The position numbers were made by a program, and so were the translations under genes. Under the pieces are notes generated by a model that worked only from the letters and a program-made list of their open reading frames with translations, was not told the DNA's origin and ran no database searches. Of a stretch of 64,000 nt of DNA, positions 11,070 through 29,482 are shown piece by piece. The DNA lies in the NCBI GenBank assembly GCA_022575985.1, contig JAKSXM010000132.1, positions 10,478,001-10,542,000 of the forward strand. Direction: 5' to 3'. The stretch is from Anagrus nilaparvatae. Lineage: Eukaryota > Arthropoda > Insecta > Hymenoptera > Mymaridae. Position 1 is the stretch's first letter; each line of letters starts with the position of its first letter.

Positions 11070-11875
11070 GGAGACCATCTTGTTGCAAAACAGATATTCA
11101 AAAACAATAGAATTTCGCATCATTACTCAGATACTGAGTTATTTAAAAAATACATAATTTTTGATAAAGATAGGATACATTCTAAGTGGGGAGAAAATGA
11201 AAAAGAGAAAATTTTAAAATTTTTCATACAATGAAAAAGTTTTGCAAACGCAAATATGCAATCATATATTTGAAACAGTTTATATTTAAAACGAATAAAA
11301 TCGTATCGTTTTATAGTTAGATTCTGGGTTAAATTACCTATAAATCCACATAAGAATCATAAGAATCTGTCATAAGATTAGCAGAAGCAAATGCAAGACT
11401 GCATTTATCTACTATTGTCAGAGACATAGGTATTGACGTAGCAATTAAATTATTCCTACATATGATTAAATTAACAATAAAATCTTCCAGTAAAACCGCA
11501 TTTTACAAACATTTGTAATTGAATTTAAAATGAATATACAAACTGTTGATTTGATTGAACAAATGTTGAAGGAAATGATGGATGAACATATAATCAATAA
11601 AACATTTACCAAAACAAATGAGATAATGAAAAGGAGTTATTGAAGAAAGTAAGATTTTTTTATCTTATAATAATTATTGTTAAAATTTTCTTAAGAATTA
11701 AATATTACCATCTCATAAATTTTGAGATATAAATTTTTATTTTTACTTACAGATAAAAAAACATTACAGAATTGCAAGAGAAGAAATGACTAACTTTTAC
11801 AAAAGCAAAAATTTTATTCTATCTGGATTTGAATATAATAAACAAGCAGAAATAATAGCTATTATCCCATAAGAT
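11070..11875 (+). pseudogene. MCM2-like C-terminal pseudogene
   Basis: About 11070-11233 encodes DHLVAKQIF, then ELFKKYIIFDKDRIHSKWGE, like the end of the MCM2 AAA+ core. From about 11350 follows ESVIRLAEANARLHLSTIV, the conserved helix of the AAA+ lid. An ATG-proximal block at 11530-11640 and a final block at 11755-11872 (EMTNFYKSKNFILSGFEYN) correspond to the MCM2 C-terminal end. The blocks are in different frames: stops occur at about 11519 and 11640, and at least two frameshifts are needed. No N-terminal half, Walker A or Walker B motif is present. A non-functional 3' fragment; assignment to MCM2 rather than another subunit is reasonably secure from the KKYII and final blocks. Confidence 0.7.
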
Positions 11876-11939
11876 TATATTAAGATTATCCCATAAATGC
11901 CTGTATAGAAAGTTTACAAAATCTGTAGTTATCAAAAGT

Positions 11940-12300
11940 TTTGATTATTTAATTTGTTATAATATTATTCAGAAGAGACATTTTAGATTATATCTTACTG
12001 GACGACAAGAAATGGAAAGCCATGGAAAATAAATAAATTTTCATGAATCAGATACTAAGGCAAAATAATCTGTTAATCGAACACCAGTTTTACAACATTA
12101 TAAGTCTAATGCTATTAGAACAGCCAGGCAATACTATAGAATGCAAAGAATTAAAAAATAAAATATACACAGTTCCTACGACCAATTCGAGGAATTACAT
12201 GATGTTGTAATAAAAAAACAATTGGAACAATATCTTCAAAATAACATAATAGCAGTAGAAGGAACAAGAATAATTAAAAAGAAATATTGTTGCTTAAAAT
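11940..12300 (+). other. Possible decayed coding sequence, family unknown
   Basis: Translation gives protein-like stretches (NAIRTARQYYRMQRIKK; later SYDQFEELHDVVIKKQLEQY and NNIIAVEGTRIIKKKY) separated by stops. The last piece has the look of a winged-helix end, which MCM proteins often carry, but I cannot match it to one subunit. It lies directly downstream of the MCM2-like fragment. Confidence 0.3.
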
Positions 12301-12445
12301 TTTTTTTCTTTTTAACTCTGTATTTTTTGTATACAAATATTTTTATAAGAAAATCTTCTCCATAGTACAATCTGTAAATATAATCTCTGTAATTCTTTTA
12401 TAATACAATAAATTTACTTTTCTTAAAAACAAGAAAATAAGTTAA

Positions 12446-12528
12446 CACATTCGCTGTGGCATGGGCGAAATGCGCCCATGATCCCATGTATTTTAAATGG
12501 AGTCACGTGACCTGACGCAGCGAATGTG
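12446..12528. mobile_element. 83-bp MITE flanked by TTAA
   Basis: The inverted ends CACATTCGCTG and CAGCGAATGTG are each bordered by TTAA (12442-12445 and 12529-12532). TTAA duplication is the mark of piggyBac-type transposition, so this is a candidate piggyBac-like MITE. The interior is short and non-coding and contains a second small inverted pair (ATGGGCG/CGCCCAT). Confidence 0.7.
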
Positions 12529-12559
12529 TTAATAAATCTATAATGAATTTTTTTTTTGT

Positions 12560-13019
12560 GTAGGAAGTGGAGAAATGCGTTACGCATAATGTTCAGCATC
12601 CTAACTGGCAGTTATTCGGAACTCGGCTTACCTTGCCTTTACCCACTAAAACTCCATTCCCTTCCTACCTTATGCGAGCCTATCCCGGGACCGTTTTTAC
12701 ATTACTTCAAGATAGGTTCAAGGCCATTTAGTTCTATTCATGAACTCCAACTTTTGACTTGCAGTCAGTGACACGCTAGTCTGGTTAAGGACTCCGTCAT
12801 TCCATCTGAATAAAATTCCATCTTCACGTGCTGTCATCTTTAATAAAATATATGTTAGCTAAAAAATATCGTCAAAAGAGAAGGTTAATAAATAAATAAA
12901 TAAATAAATAAACAGATAGAAAAAAATAAATAAATATTATCCTACCATTCTCGATTTATTGCGGTATTAAAAGTAAGTGCAGGAATGATTGTATGTTAGT
13001 ACAATACCTGCAGTCATCT
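12560..13019. other. No recognised gene
   Basis: A somewhat less AT-rich block at 12560-12780, then AT-rich sequence with a TAAA-type simple repeat (TAAATAAATAAA, about 12888-12912). Part of it may be the 3' UTR of the decayed R1-like copy to the right. Confidence 0.4.
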
Positions 13020-14390
13020 GGATAACGATAATCCGTTTCAATATTAGCCTATACCTTGGACTTCAGGTTTTTTGGTGTGGAGTATGTACTCCACATACTG
13101 GCTAATTTTTGACCATACTTCCTCACTTCGAAGCATCAGGCTAACCACATTCTCAGGTGTGATTTGGTAAACGTTAGTTTCTAATTGGAACTTTTTAACG
13201 GCTCATCTGTCGCACTCAAAGAATGTGTGTTTCGGCGTGTCTTGTTTGCCAGTATAGTATATACATTCAGTGCTATTCATCTTCTAGATCCGAAAGAGGT
13301 AGGAGCAAAAAAGGCCAAATCCACTTAAGAATTGGGTAAAAAAATATTTAATGTCTCCGTGACCTCTAGTTATCCAAGTTAGTATCACTCCTATCAACCT
13401 CTTAATCCATTTGCTTTCCAAATAGTCGGTCAAACGGTCCTGCCACATGTTTAGGCTGATCTGGCGCAAAGTAGCCTTTGCGCGGTCAATGCCTTCCTTT
13501 TCTTGGTTCAGATAGATAAACTGTCTCAAGAGCCAACAGATCTATCGGGATTACCCCGGCGATGACTAGAGATGCCTCGAAAGATACTGTGTGATAGGCA
13601 CAGAAGATTTACAGGGCTCCTTGCCTCTGGACGCTCGTAAGCTTAGACGCATAAGTAACCTTCTGCATGCAGTCAGCCCATACAGGAGTACGGAATGGGT
13701 GACCGACATAAGAAGCCTGCGCTTTCCAGTCTTAGAATCGCACGCGTTTCTCGTGAGTCTGCTTAACGCAGTAGTGAACCTGGAAGCCTTCTCCATGCTT
13801 CTCAAAATCTGCGCCTTAAAGGTCAGTTTCGTGTCCAACAGTACTTCCAAGTACTTTAAGTAATCCTTTGTTTCTATCCTATCCTCCCTAATACATATTG
13901 GGATGATGGTCTCAATATGTTTACCGGTGAATAGGACAATCTCAGTCTTCGCCGTAACAAAATTGAGACTGTGGTCTTCCATCTAGTAGTTGACTAAATG
14001 CGTTGCCTGGTTCAGTTTCTCCTTGGCAATTTGTACATCTTTTGCCATGATGACTAGGACCAGATCGTCCGCGTATCCGACAGTAAAAGTATCCTCCGGC
14101 ATTAGAAGCCTAAGTACCTGATCGTACATGATATTCGATAGATCCGGCCCAAGGACCAATCATTAAACTGCTCCTGCAGTTACTCTCCCCAATCTTGTTC
14201 CTTGCGTAGTCTCAAATATTAATTCTCGATCGCTCAGATAACTGCTGATGATTCTTCGCAGATATTTTGGCACCTGGAAGTTTATTAGCCCCTCCATGAA
14301 ATCGCTCCATCTTGCTGAGTTAAAGGCATCGAGGGTCACTCGTAGCGTGATTTTTGCCTGTCTATACATTCTCAATGACACGGATAATAA
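13020..14390 (-). pseudogene. Decayed R1-clade reverse transcriptase copy
   Basis: Reading leftward from about 14381: VTLDAFNSARWSDFMEGL (palm motif A), then about 14100-14050 GYADDLVLVI (catalytic YADD), then FVTAKTEIVLFTGKHI and KYLEVLLDTKLTFKAQI, a C-terminal block at 13530-13284, and finally CIYYTGKQDTPKHTFFEC (about 13270-13215), the R1-clade Cys/His knuckle. The order matches the R1 copy at 5832-8204 throughout, but stops and frameshifts break the frame several times and the RT N-terminus is gone. Divergence is clearly greater than in the first copy, so this is an older insertion. No poly(A) or target duplication was identified. Confidence 0.8.
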
Positions 14391-14450
14391 TATAATGAAT
14401 TAAAAAACATGACATTTAATGATTATTCAAACAAAAAAGCATTTTTACTT

Positions 14451-15655
14451 TACAGTTTACGAGGATTTTAGTCATCAAAAACTCAAGTATGAACACTAAA
14501 ATTTACTAAAAACAAGTCTACTAAAGAGAAGTTAAACTTAAAAAGCATATTTAAGTAAATTATAAATAAAAAGATTTAATTAAATGATCTAATTGCAAAA
14601 ACCTTTTATTGAACCTACTTTACAGTTTACGAAGATTTTAATCGTCAAAAAATACAATTTTTTTGTTAATGCTTACAAAAATATACTAAAAATAAGTCTT
14701 AAAAAAGCATATTATAGTAAATTAAAAATAAAAAGACTCTGGATTTAAAATTAATAAACGCCTCTATTTTCTGCTATTTGTCCTCTTTGGTTTCGGAAAA
14801 GACTTCATAAAATACTTATTGAGCCTTTTTTCTCTTACTTATTTTCACACGAATGTTCTTCTCTTCTAGAGAAGAGCTTAATTAAAATTTAATAATTGCA
14901 TTTAAACAATTTTAAGTTACATATTATTACAGTTTTTAAATTTTATTGTCCTCAAAAAAAATGTATATAAACTTCTATCAATGAAAAGTAAAACTTGAAA
15001 AGCATATTTATGTAAATTAAAAATAAATTTTCAATTAAATGACCTAATTTCCAAATTCTTTATTAAGACCTACTTTACAGTTTCAGAGGATATTAGTTTT
15101 CAAAAACTGTTACCTACAATTTTTTATAAATTATCACAAAAATATACTAAAAACAAGTCTATCAAAGAGAAGTCAAAGTTTAAATCATATTTTAGTAAAA
15201 TACAAATACAACGATTCAATTAAATGACCTAAGTTCAAAATTCTTTAATTGTACATAGTTTACAGTTTCAGAGGATCTCATACTTCAAAAATTGTTAAAT
15301 GAAATTTTGTATAAATTATCACAAAAATATACTAAAAATAAGTCTATCAATGAGAAGTGAAAGTTTAAAATCATATTTTAGTAAATTAAAAATACAATGA
15401 TTCAATTAAATGATATTGCATATAATTTTATAATAAGAATACTATACATAAAAATACAAATTTATATATTCATACGTACATATAAAAATATATTTTATCT
15501 TTCTTTGTTAAGACATTCTTTTTTTAGAAAACATAATAACATCTAATTTTATTGACAAAACAAGTATATTTAAATTAAAATAATTGTTTTAAACAATCTA
15601 ATTTTACAAAAATTTTTACTAGTACAGTTTATGAAGTAATCAGTCTTCAAACATA
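14451..15655. repeat. Five copies of a 30-bp imperfect palindrome in diverged tandem repeats
   Basis: Copies start at about 14451, 14621, 15076, 15261 and 15623. The consensus is close to ACAGTTTACGAAG, about 6 bases, then TAGTCGTCAAAAAC; the two halves are imperfect inverted complements. Each copy is followed by a similar stretch containing ATACTAAAAA and AAGTCTA, so the whole forms diverged repeats of roughly 170-190 bp. Eight more copies lie at 18.7-27.3 kb around and inside the MCM3-like gene. Confidence 0.65.
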
Positions 15656-15718
15656 CATAAAATACAATATACAACTGCTACAACTACTGCTACTATTGTT
15701 ATTATTATTATTTAAACT

Positions 15719-16258
15719 TTATTGCATACATTCAATTGTAGATTCTTGAAATAGTCTCAGAGCTTCAATTGCATGAGATTTGTTGGTATTCTCGTTTAGC
15801 TCCATTTTAGCTACAGATTCTGTTACTCTTATTATTCCTTCCAAGTGTTGCATTGTGATATCAATATTTTTATTTTTTTTTGCCTCAGTAGAGCGCATCG
15901 TCATGCATTTCTATAAATTTTAAAATAAATTGAATTATGTTTTATACAATTGAAATGCTAATGAATAAGTGAAAAACTTACTGCCTGCAGAAGTTTAAAT
16001 ATTCTTTTAAAAAAATTAATTTTTCCTCGTAATTATTATCTATATTATAGTCATTTAAAAAATTATTTTTCATAATATGTTTTGCTAATTCTGTTGAAAA
16101 GTTTATATCCATTGTTATCTTTTGGTACATATATTAAATCAAACCTTGACAGAATTGGTTGTGATATTTTATTTATTATGCCATATCCCATTAATTGGAT
16201 TAGCTGCTGCTAATATTGACCAGTTTGTATGGAATCGACAGTTTATGCCAGCTTTCAC
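15719..16258 (-). pseudogene. MCM5-like C-terminal pseudogene
   Basis: Reading leftward, 16258-15985 contains AGIN, then WSILAAANPI (the MCM sensor-1 region), ISQPILSRFDLIYVPKD (the arginine-finger SRFD) and, in another frame, LIFLKEYLNFCR (lid). After a short intron, 15904-15719 encodes ITMQHLEGIIRVTESVAKM and HAIEALRLFQEST, which are strongly MCM5-like. Frameshifts separate the sensor, SRFD and lid blocks, and stops occur between them. The N-terminal half, Walker A and Walker B are absent, as is the terminal winged helix. A decayed 3' fragment. Confidence 0.8.
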
Positions 16259-16545
16259 GTAATAATAATTTTTACATTGTTAATTATATAATCAGCAATT
16301 GCTCATTAAATAAAGATAAATCTTTTAAGTAAATAATAACAAAATATTTTTCTTCATTATGATTATTTTTTAGCATATTATAATAATGAAAATGCCCTGG
16401 CTCATAAAAAATTTTTTAATGAAACTAATAAAATTGATCTGCATTTAATCTTGTATCACCTCCATAATAAGTTTTAATATCTTCACAAAATAAAAAAAAA
16501 CAACTTGAAAAATTTAAGTGCTTTTTGAAAACTTGTGATTTCGGT

Positions 16546-16616
16546 AACCTGATTACTGATAAAAACTTGCAAGGTCGATAAATAAAAATTATCTACTGAA
16601 CCTCACACCGATTGCG
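16546..16616. repeat. Second copy of the repeat at 9009-9088
   Basis: Ends in CCTCACACCGATTGC like the first copy and has the same orientation on the plus strand, to the right of a minus-strand MCM-like fragment in both places. Confidence 0.5.
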
Positions 16617-17630
16617 AATAAAATGTAAAAAAAAAAAAATTTTTGGAAATTAATATTTTAAGTTAAATTTGTGCATAAAGTGTCTTAGTAACGTTTAGTA
16701 ATTATTACTAACGCTTTTATTTTTAAAAAGAATATGAAAACTGTTCGATCTAATTTAAATTTATATTTTTTGCCGCGCTTTTGTTTTCATATATTTCTTG
16801 TATCAATTTATTTGTTTTCTTTTGTATTTATTTGTATATATTTTTCAAATAATAATTTTATTCATTATTTATTTTATATTAATTAATTAATTATATTATT
16901 AATTTGATTTATATAATTTCATTTAAATTTGCCTTAAAATTTGTAAATAATGTGTGTGTGTGTGTGTTATGTGTGTTATGTGAGCGAACGAACGAAAAGA
17001 AACACGCATGCTCTGTTCTCAGGTTTTACTTTCTCTCCTTCTTGCCCTTTTCAGTCGTTGCCTGCACGCGGTACTAGCGACATTGCTTACAGGCGTAGGC
17101 ATTTTATTTTATATCAGAATTTCGACGCTATTAAATTAGAATTAATTATCTTTTCATAATAATTAATTCAAATCATCTTAAAAAATTTACTTCTATTTTT
17201 CGGCAATCTAAAAATAATACCTTTTTCAAAATTATAAGTTCATGCGTTTTTATTTTTGTTCAATCGTTATTTTTTTATAAGTGTGTGTGAGAAAAGAGAT
17301 TATTTAAAAATAAACTGTGCACAGTGGAAAAAAAATAGAAAGTGTTATTATTCAATATTTTCCTTTATTAACAACCTATTTCCATAAAATCATTAAAATA
17401 TAATAAATTTTTAAAACAATATTTCAGTGAAAACCGAATTAAAAAAAATAGACTTTTTTTTGTATAAACATTTATTTGTCAATTTTCCTATTTCAAACAA
17501 AAAGTCACGAAAACATTAATATTTGTCCGATATCTTCACGAAACATTAATATTGTTTGGGCGGCAAAAACTTGTGATGACAAGTCCGTAAAAGTGGGGGT
17601 ACCTGCAGCTTTGTCTTTCTTATAACAGAA
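16617..17630. other. AT-rich, no gene; short TG microsatellite
   Basis: Contains (TG)n at about 16951-16968. A sequence TTTGGGCGGCAAAA at 17555-17568 resembles an E2F site on the opposite strand (TTTTGCCGCC), about 500 bp before the MCM3-like start. MCM genes are E2F targets in animals, but one short match is weak evidence. Confidence 0.35.
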
Positions 17631-17631
17631 A

Positions 17632-17666
17632 TTTAGTATAGTACGTGTCACGTATACTATACTAAA
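17632..17666. repeat. 35-bp near-perfect palindrome
   Basis: TTTAGTATAGTACGTG faces CACGTATACTATACTAAA with a one-base centre and a small mismatch. It could form a cruciform or be a transposon footprint. It lies about 400 bp upstream of the MCM3-like ATG. Confidence 0.6.
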
Positions 17667-17805
17667 TATATACTAAATTGCTGAAGACCCAGAGTGAGGG
17701 GATATATGTGAAATTACCGTTTTCGAAAACTGTTTAAAATAAATTATTTATAAAGAAAAAATCTTTAACGAAGTTTTTTTTCAATTAAATTACTAAGACT
17801 ATGGA

Positions 17806-17995
17806 CAGAAACTTCGTTGCAGCGTTCTTTCGTCTCAGTTCGTTGAAAAAAAGTTAGAAGTGGGAGAGAAGTAGCGCTAGGTGCTTGGAGGGGAAATTAG
17901 ATGGGGCCGTTTAGTATTTGCCCTCCTTTGCTCTCCACTTTTTCAAATTTTTCTAACTGCGACGAAACAACGCTGCAACGAAGTTTCGTTCCCTA
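17806..17995. mobile_element. 190-bp inverted-repeat element upstream of the MCM3-like gene
   Basis: Arms of about 60 bp: AACTTCGTTGCAGCGTT on the left and AACGCTGCAACGAAGTT on the right, continuing inward imperfectly. The centre is less AT-rich than the surroundings. It ends only about 65 bp before the ATG at 18062 and so probably overlaps the promoter or 5' UTR. No clear target duplication. Probably a MITE. Confidence 0.6.
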
Positions 17996-18061
17996 ACCTA
18001 AATTCACTTGCTGGATTTAGTTGCTTTAAGGATTCCCATTAGTTGTTTCATATTCTATTAG

Positions 18062-26340
<8,279 letters not shown>

Positions 26341-27062
26341 AATTGTATAGGAGAAATTAGTTAAATTAAAAAATTAAGGAGATAGTAAAAATTATTCATT
26401 AATTAATTTTTCTTCAGTTTTAGAAATCAGTAGTCGTCGAAAACTGTAAACAGGCATAACAAAAATTAAAAAATACACTACATCTGCTTACTCCTTTTTT
26501 AAACTTTTACCTTTTTTGCCCTATTGCTGTAAATGAAAGCAACGCAATTTTAATTAATAATTTTTTTTAAATAGTTCACGAAATTAGCAGTCGTCAAAAA
26601 ATTGAATTAAAAAAGGTTTTTATTATTGTACTTATATAATAACAACCTGTCATGAAGTAATTGTATAGTGTTACAAATTATTATTTAGTTTACGAAACCT
26701 TTAGTTGTCAAAAATAAATCTTATTTCATTATTTTCCAATGTTTTCTTTTAATGTACATTTGAGAATGTATTGGTATATATAAAAAAATAATTTATATTT
26801 TATAATATTATTAGTTTATTATACTAAAATAAAGTGTTTAATTATATTTACAGTTTTATATGTTATTACATATTTACCTATTAAATACTAAAAGTACAAG
26901 AATATAATGACAATAATACTTATTTTATTATACTTGTTATACAACAAAATATATTCATTATAGCATTGACAGCATTTATAAAAATCTAATAAAAAATTTA
27001 AAAAAAAGCATATCTACATTGAAATATTTTTATTAAACAACTAATTTCTTTGTCTGTTTCTA

Positions 27063-27215
27063 CACCAGCACAGAATCATCTTTTATGATAATCATGTCTG
27101 CTAGACATTTATTGGTGTAGCTGGTGTAATTATGTCTTTGATATAATTACGCCAGCTTCAACAACAAATATGTCCAGCAGACATGATTATCATAAAAGAT
27201 GATTCTGTGCTAGTG
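27063..27215. mobile_element. 153-bp palindromic MITE with TA target
   Basis: CACCAGCACAGAATCATC on the left is the inverted complement of GATGATTCTGTGCTAGTG on the right, and the arms run for about 45 bp almost perfectly. TA flanks each side (27061-27062, 27216-27217). The centre holds a second, nested inverted pair. TA duplication suggests Tc1/mariner-type mobilisation. Confidence 0.8.
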
Positions 27216-27276
27216 TAAAAAGGGTTTTTCAAAATTTTTTTTATAAACAGTTAATGAAGTTTAAAGTTTTCACAAA

Positions 27277-28476
27277 TATTAATTAATTCATATAAATAAA
27301 CATTAAATTAAATATTAAATAAACACGTAAGTAGAGACCTCTTCTCATCTCAGAAACTGTAGTGGGAAGAAGCACGTGTTTCTTCATTTGTATTTGTTAG
27401 TGCATTGTTTGACATACGTGTTATTTGAGTATTCATTTTAAGTAGCTACATATAAATTTCATAAATTTAACACATAGAATGTTAAAAAAATATTTTAAGT
27501 GAATTTTAAATTATTTATTTAATTGGTTTTTTGGATTTTTTAAACAAACAATTGACTTATTGCTTATTTTTTTTCTATTTTCACTTGCTTTAACCCATAA
27601 AATTTTTTTAAATTTTACAAAAAAAAAAAGTTTTTATTTACACGTGGTATTTTTTTGTACTAAACAATTTTTGATTAATATTTATTATTCAAAAAAATTT
27701 TATTTAATGTTATTTATATTTTCATTCACTGTTAAATACTTTTTATATTAAAATTGTTTTTTAATTTTTTATCACGTGGGAATTTTAAATTTTTATAATT
27801 CAAAAACGAAGTGGTTCGATTTTTTAGATCCTTAAACAATCACGATTAGCCTGAAAGATCGGATTATGCAAAAGTCAGGCACTTCGGATTTTATAGCGAA
27901 AAATGAATGTTCAACCTCTAAGAAGATCGTACTTTATTGGATTTAAATCTTTAACGTAGCTTCTGCGAGTTATTTGATAAAACGTGTCTCTCGGGGGAGG
28001 TGAAAATGAGCCAAAATTTGCCCTGCTCGGATCAGGCTGAAATTTTCAAGAAAGGTTGCTTTTTTGTAACATGATCAAACCTGTTTTTCAAATTCAGTCA
28101 CCCTCTTCGAGATATTTATCAATAAGTCTACCATTTAAAAAACATGGGAAAAGCCATTTAGTAGCGTTTGTTAATATAATAGTACATTCTTATAACCGGC
28201 TCGTATAAATATTTATTTTGTCAAATGCGGAGGTTTAAAGGTACGTTGCAAGCAGTGCCGAGTTCCTGTAATCGCATTTGGTAATAATAAATATTTCTGG
28301 ATGAGTTAGGAATGTTTTTTCTTTACAAAAAGCAATTTCTAACATTATGAATGTTTATTTTTGGTTACAAAACAAAAACAATTGATTGTCAATACAATCA
28401 TACAAATGTCGAAAATATTTTAATATTTTTAATATTTTAATATTTTTAAAAATATTTTAATATTTTTATAACAAAA
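27277..28476. other. No recognised gene
   Basis: AT-rich, with a short plus-strand frame (27560-27751) of low-complexity Phe/Leu/Lys content that looks like chance. Just before element B there is a simple (TATTTTTAATATTTTAA)-like repeat. Confidence 0.45.
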
Positions 28477-28642
28477 ATTAATGGATGCAAAAATCGACAC
28501 CTTTCGGACACGATATAGCCAAAACGATCAAACGGAATGCTTTCATTTTTTAAAACTGAGTTTATTTTATCAAGATAATGACACCTATTGTTTTTGGGCC
28601 CAATCTGGTATTTCTAAAGGCATGCTTATTCTTGTACTTTTG

Positions 28643-28743
28643 CTTCATACAGGTAAAAAACCTTCTAAATGTTATCCGCGCGATAAATTTCATAGCTTTT
28701 GCATAAACTATGCATCAGTGAAATATCATAAAAATGCAAAATA
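28643..28743 (+). pseudogene. C2H2 zinc-finger remnant in copy B
   Basis: Translates to HTGKKPSKCYPRDKF, then CINYASVKYHKNAK and a stop. The equivalent in copy C reads HTGEKPSKC. Normal finger spacing is lost. Confidence 0.55.
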
Positions 28744-28766
28744 ACACAAGATTCTTATATTTTTAG

Positions 28767-29482
28767 GCACGATCACCCTATGTATGCAATACATAGATGA
28801 AATCGTGCCTTATAAGTTTGTCAGGTCAAAAAACAGAAAAATTTCTAAATTGTCCAATTCGTGGAGAAATTTGGTCCCCAGGTCATTCCGATACCTCTAA
28901 ATGCTTATATTGCCTTGTTGTGTGTAGGGATGTATGTTCGAGAAAGTGTATCCTCAAGATCACAGAACCTACTCGATGAATCAAAAATCCCTTAAACCAA
29001 ATTTTTTGAAATTTTTTTGAAATAAGATTTAGTTGTAGGGTTTTCAATTTCAAGTGATTTCATCAAGTACTTGCAGAGAAATGTCCTAAAAACTGATTTC
29101 AGATATCAAAAAAAATTATTAAAAAATAATAAAAATGGTAAAAAATGAATTGGTTTTGAATTTAATACATCCAAAATGTGGTTAATAATCTAAAATAACC
29201 AGAAAATAACTAAATTAATTGAAATTTATTTTTTAGGCACGATTACCCTGTGTATGCAATACATAGATGAAATCGTGCCTTAAAAGTTCATCAGGTTAAA
29301 AAACGAAACAGTCTTCAAATTCTTCAATTTATGGAGGAATTTGGTCCCAAGGTCATTCCGATGCCTCTACATGCTTTTATTGCCTTGGTGTATAATAATA
29401 AATAATAGTTTTCAATTTATGAGGGTGTGGATCCCATCAACGTTATTAAAGAGAAAATACTCAATAAATACGTGATCGTGCC
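28767..29482. repeat. Nested repeat with paired GGCACGAT hairpins
   Basis: Begins AGGCACGATCACC and ends GTGATCGTGCCT, inverted ends. It contains two 45-bp hairpins (28767-28811 and 29236-29281), each GGCACGAT...ATCGTGCC around CTATGTAT/ATACATAG. Other copies are in C (41594-42308), right of D (59153-59600) and a fragment at about 39990-40085. Because copies occur outside B and C, this is an independent element nested in the Helitron-like one. Confidence 0.6.

Noticed and set aside
13591..13863. 90-codon plus-strand frame
   Set aside because: Antisense to the decayed R1-like reverse transcriptase on the minus strand.
14451..15655. CRISPR-like array
   Set aside because: Repeats are diverged, irregularly spaced, and lie in intron-bearing eukaryotic DNA without cas genes.
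28481..28744. 87-codon frame in copy B as a real gene
   Set aside because: The homologous frames in copies A and C are broken or shorter, so it is treated as a transposon-borne remnant, although it is listed as a finding for the zinc-finger linker.
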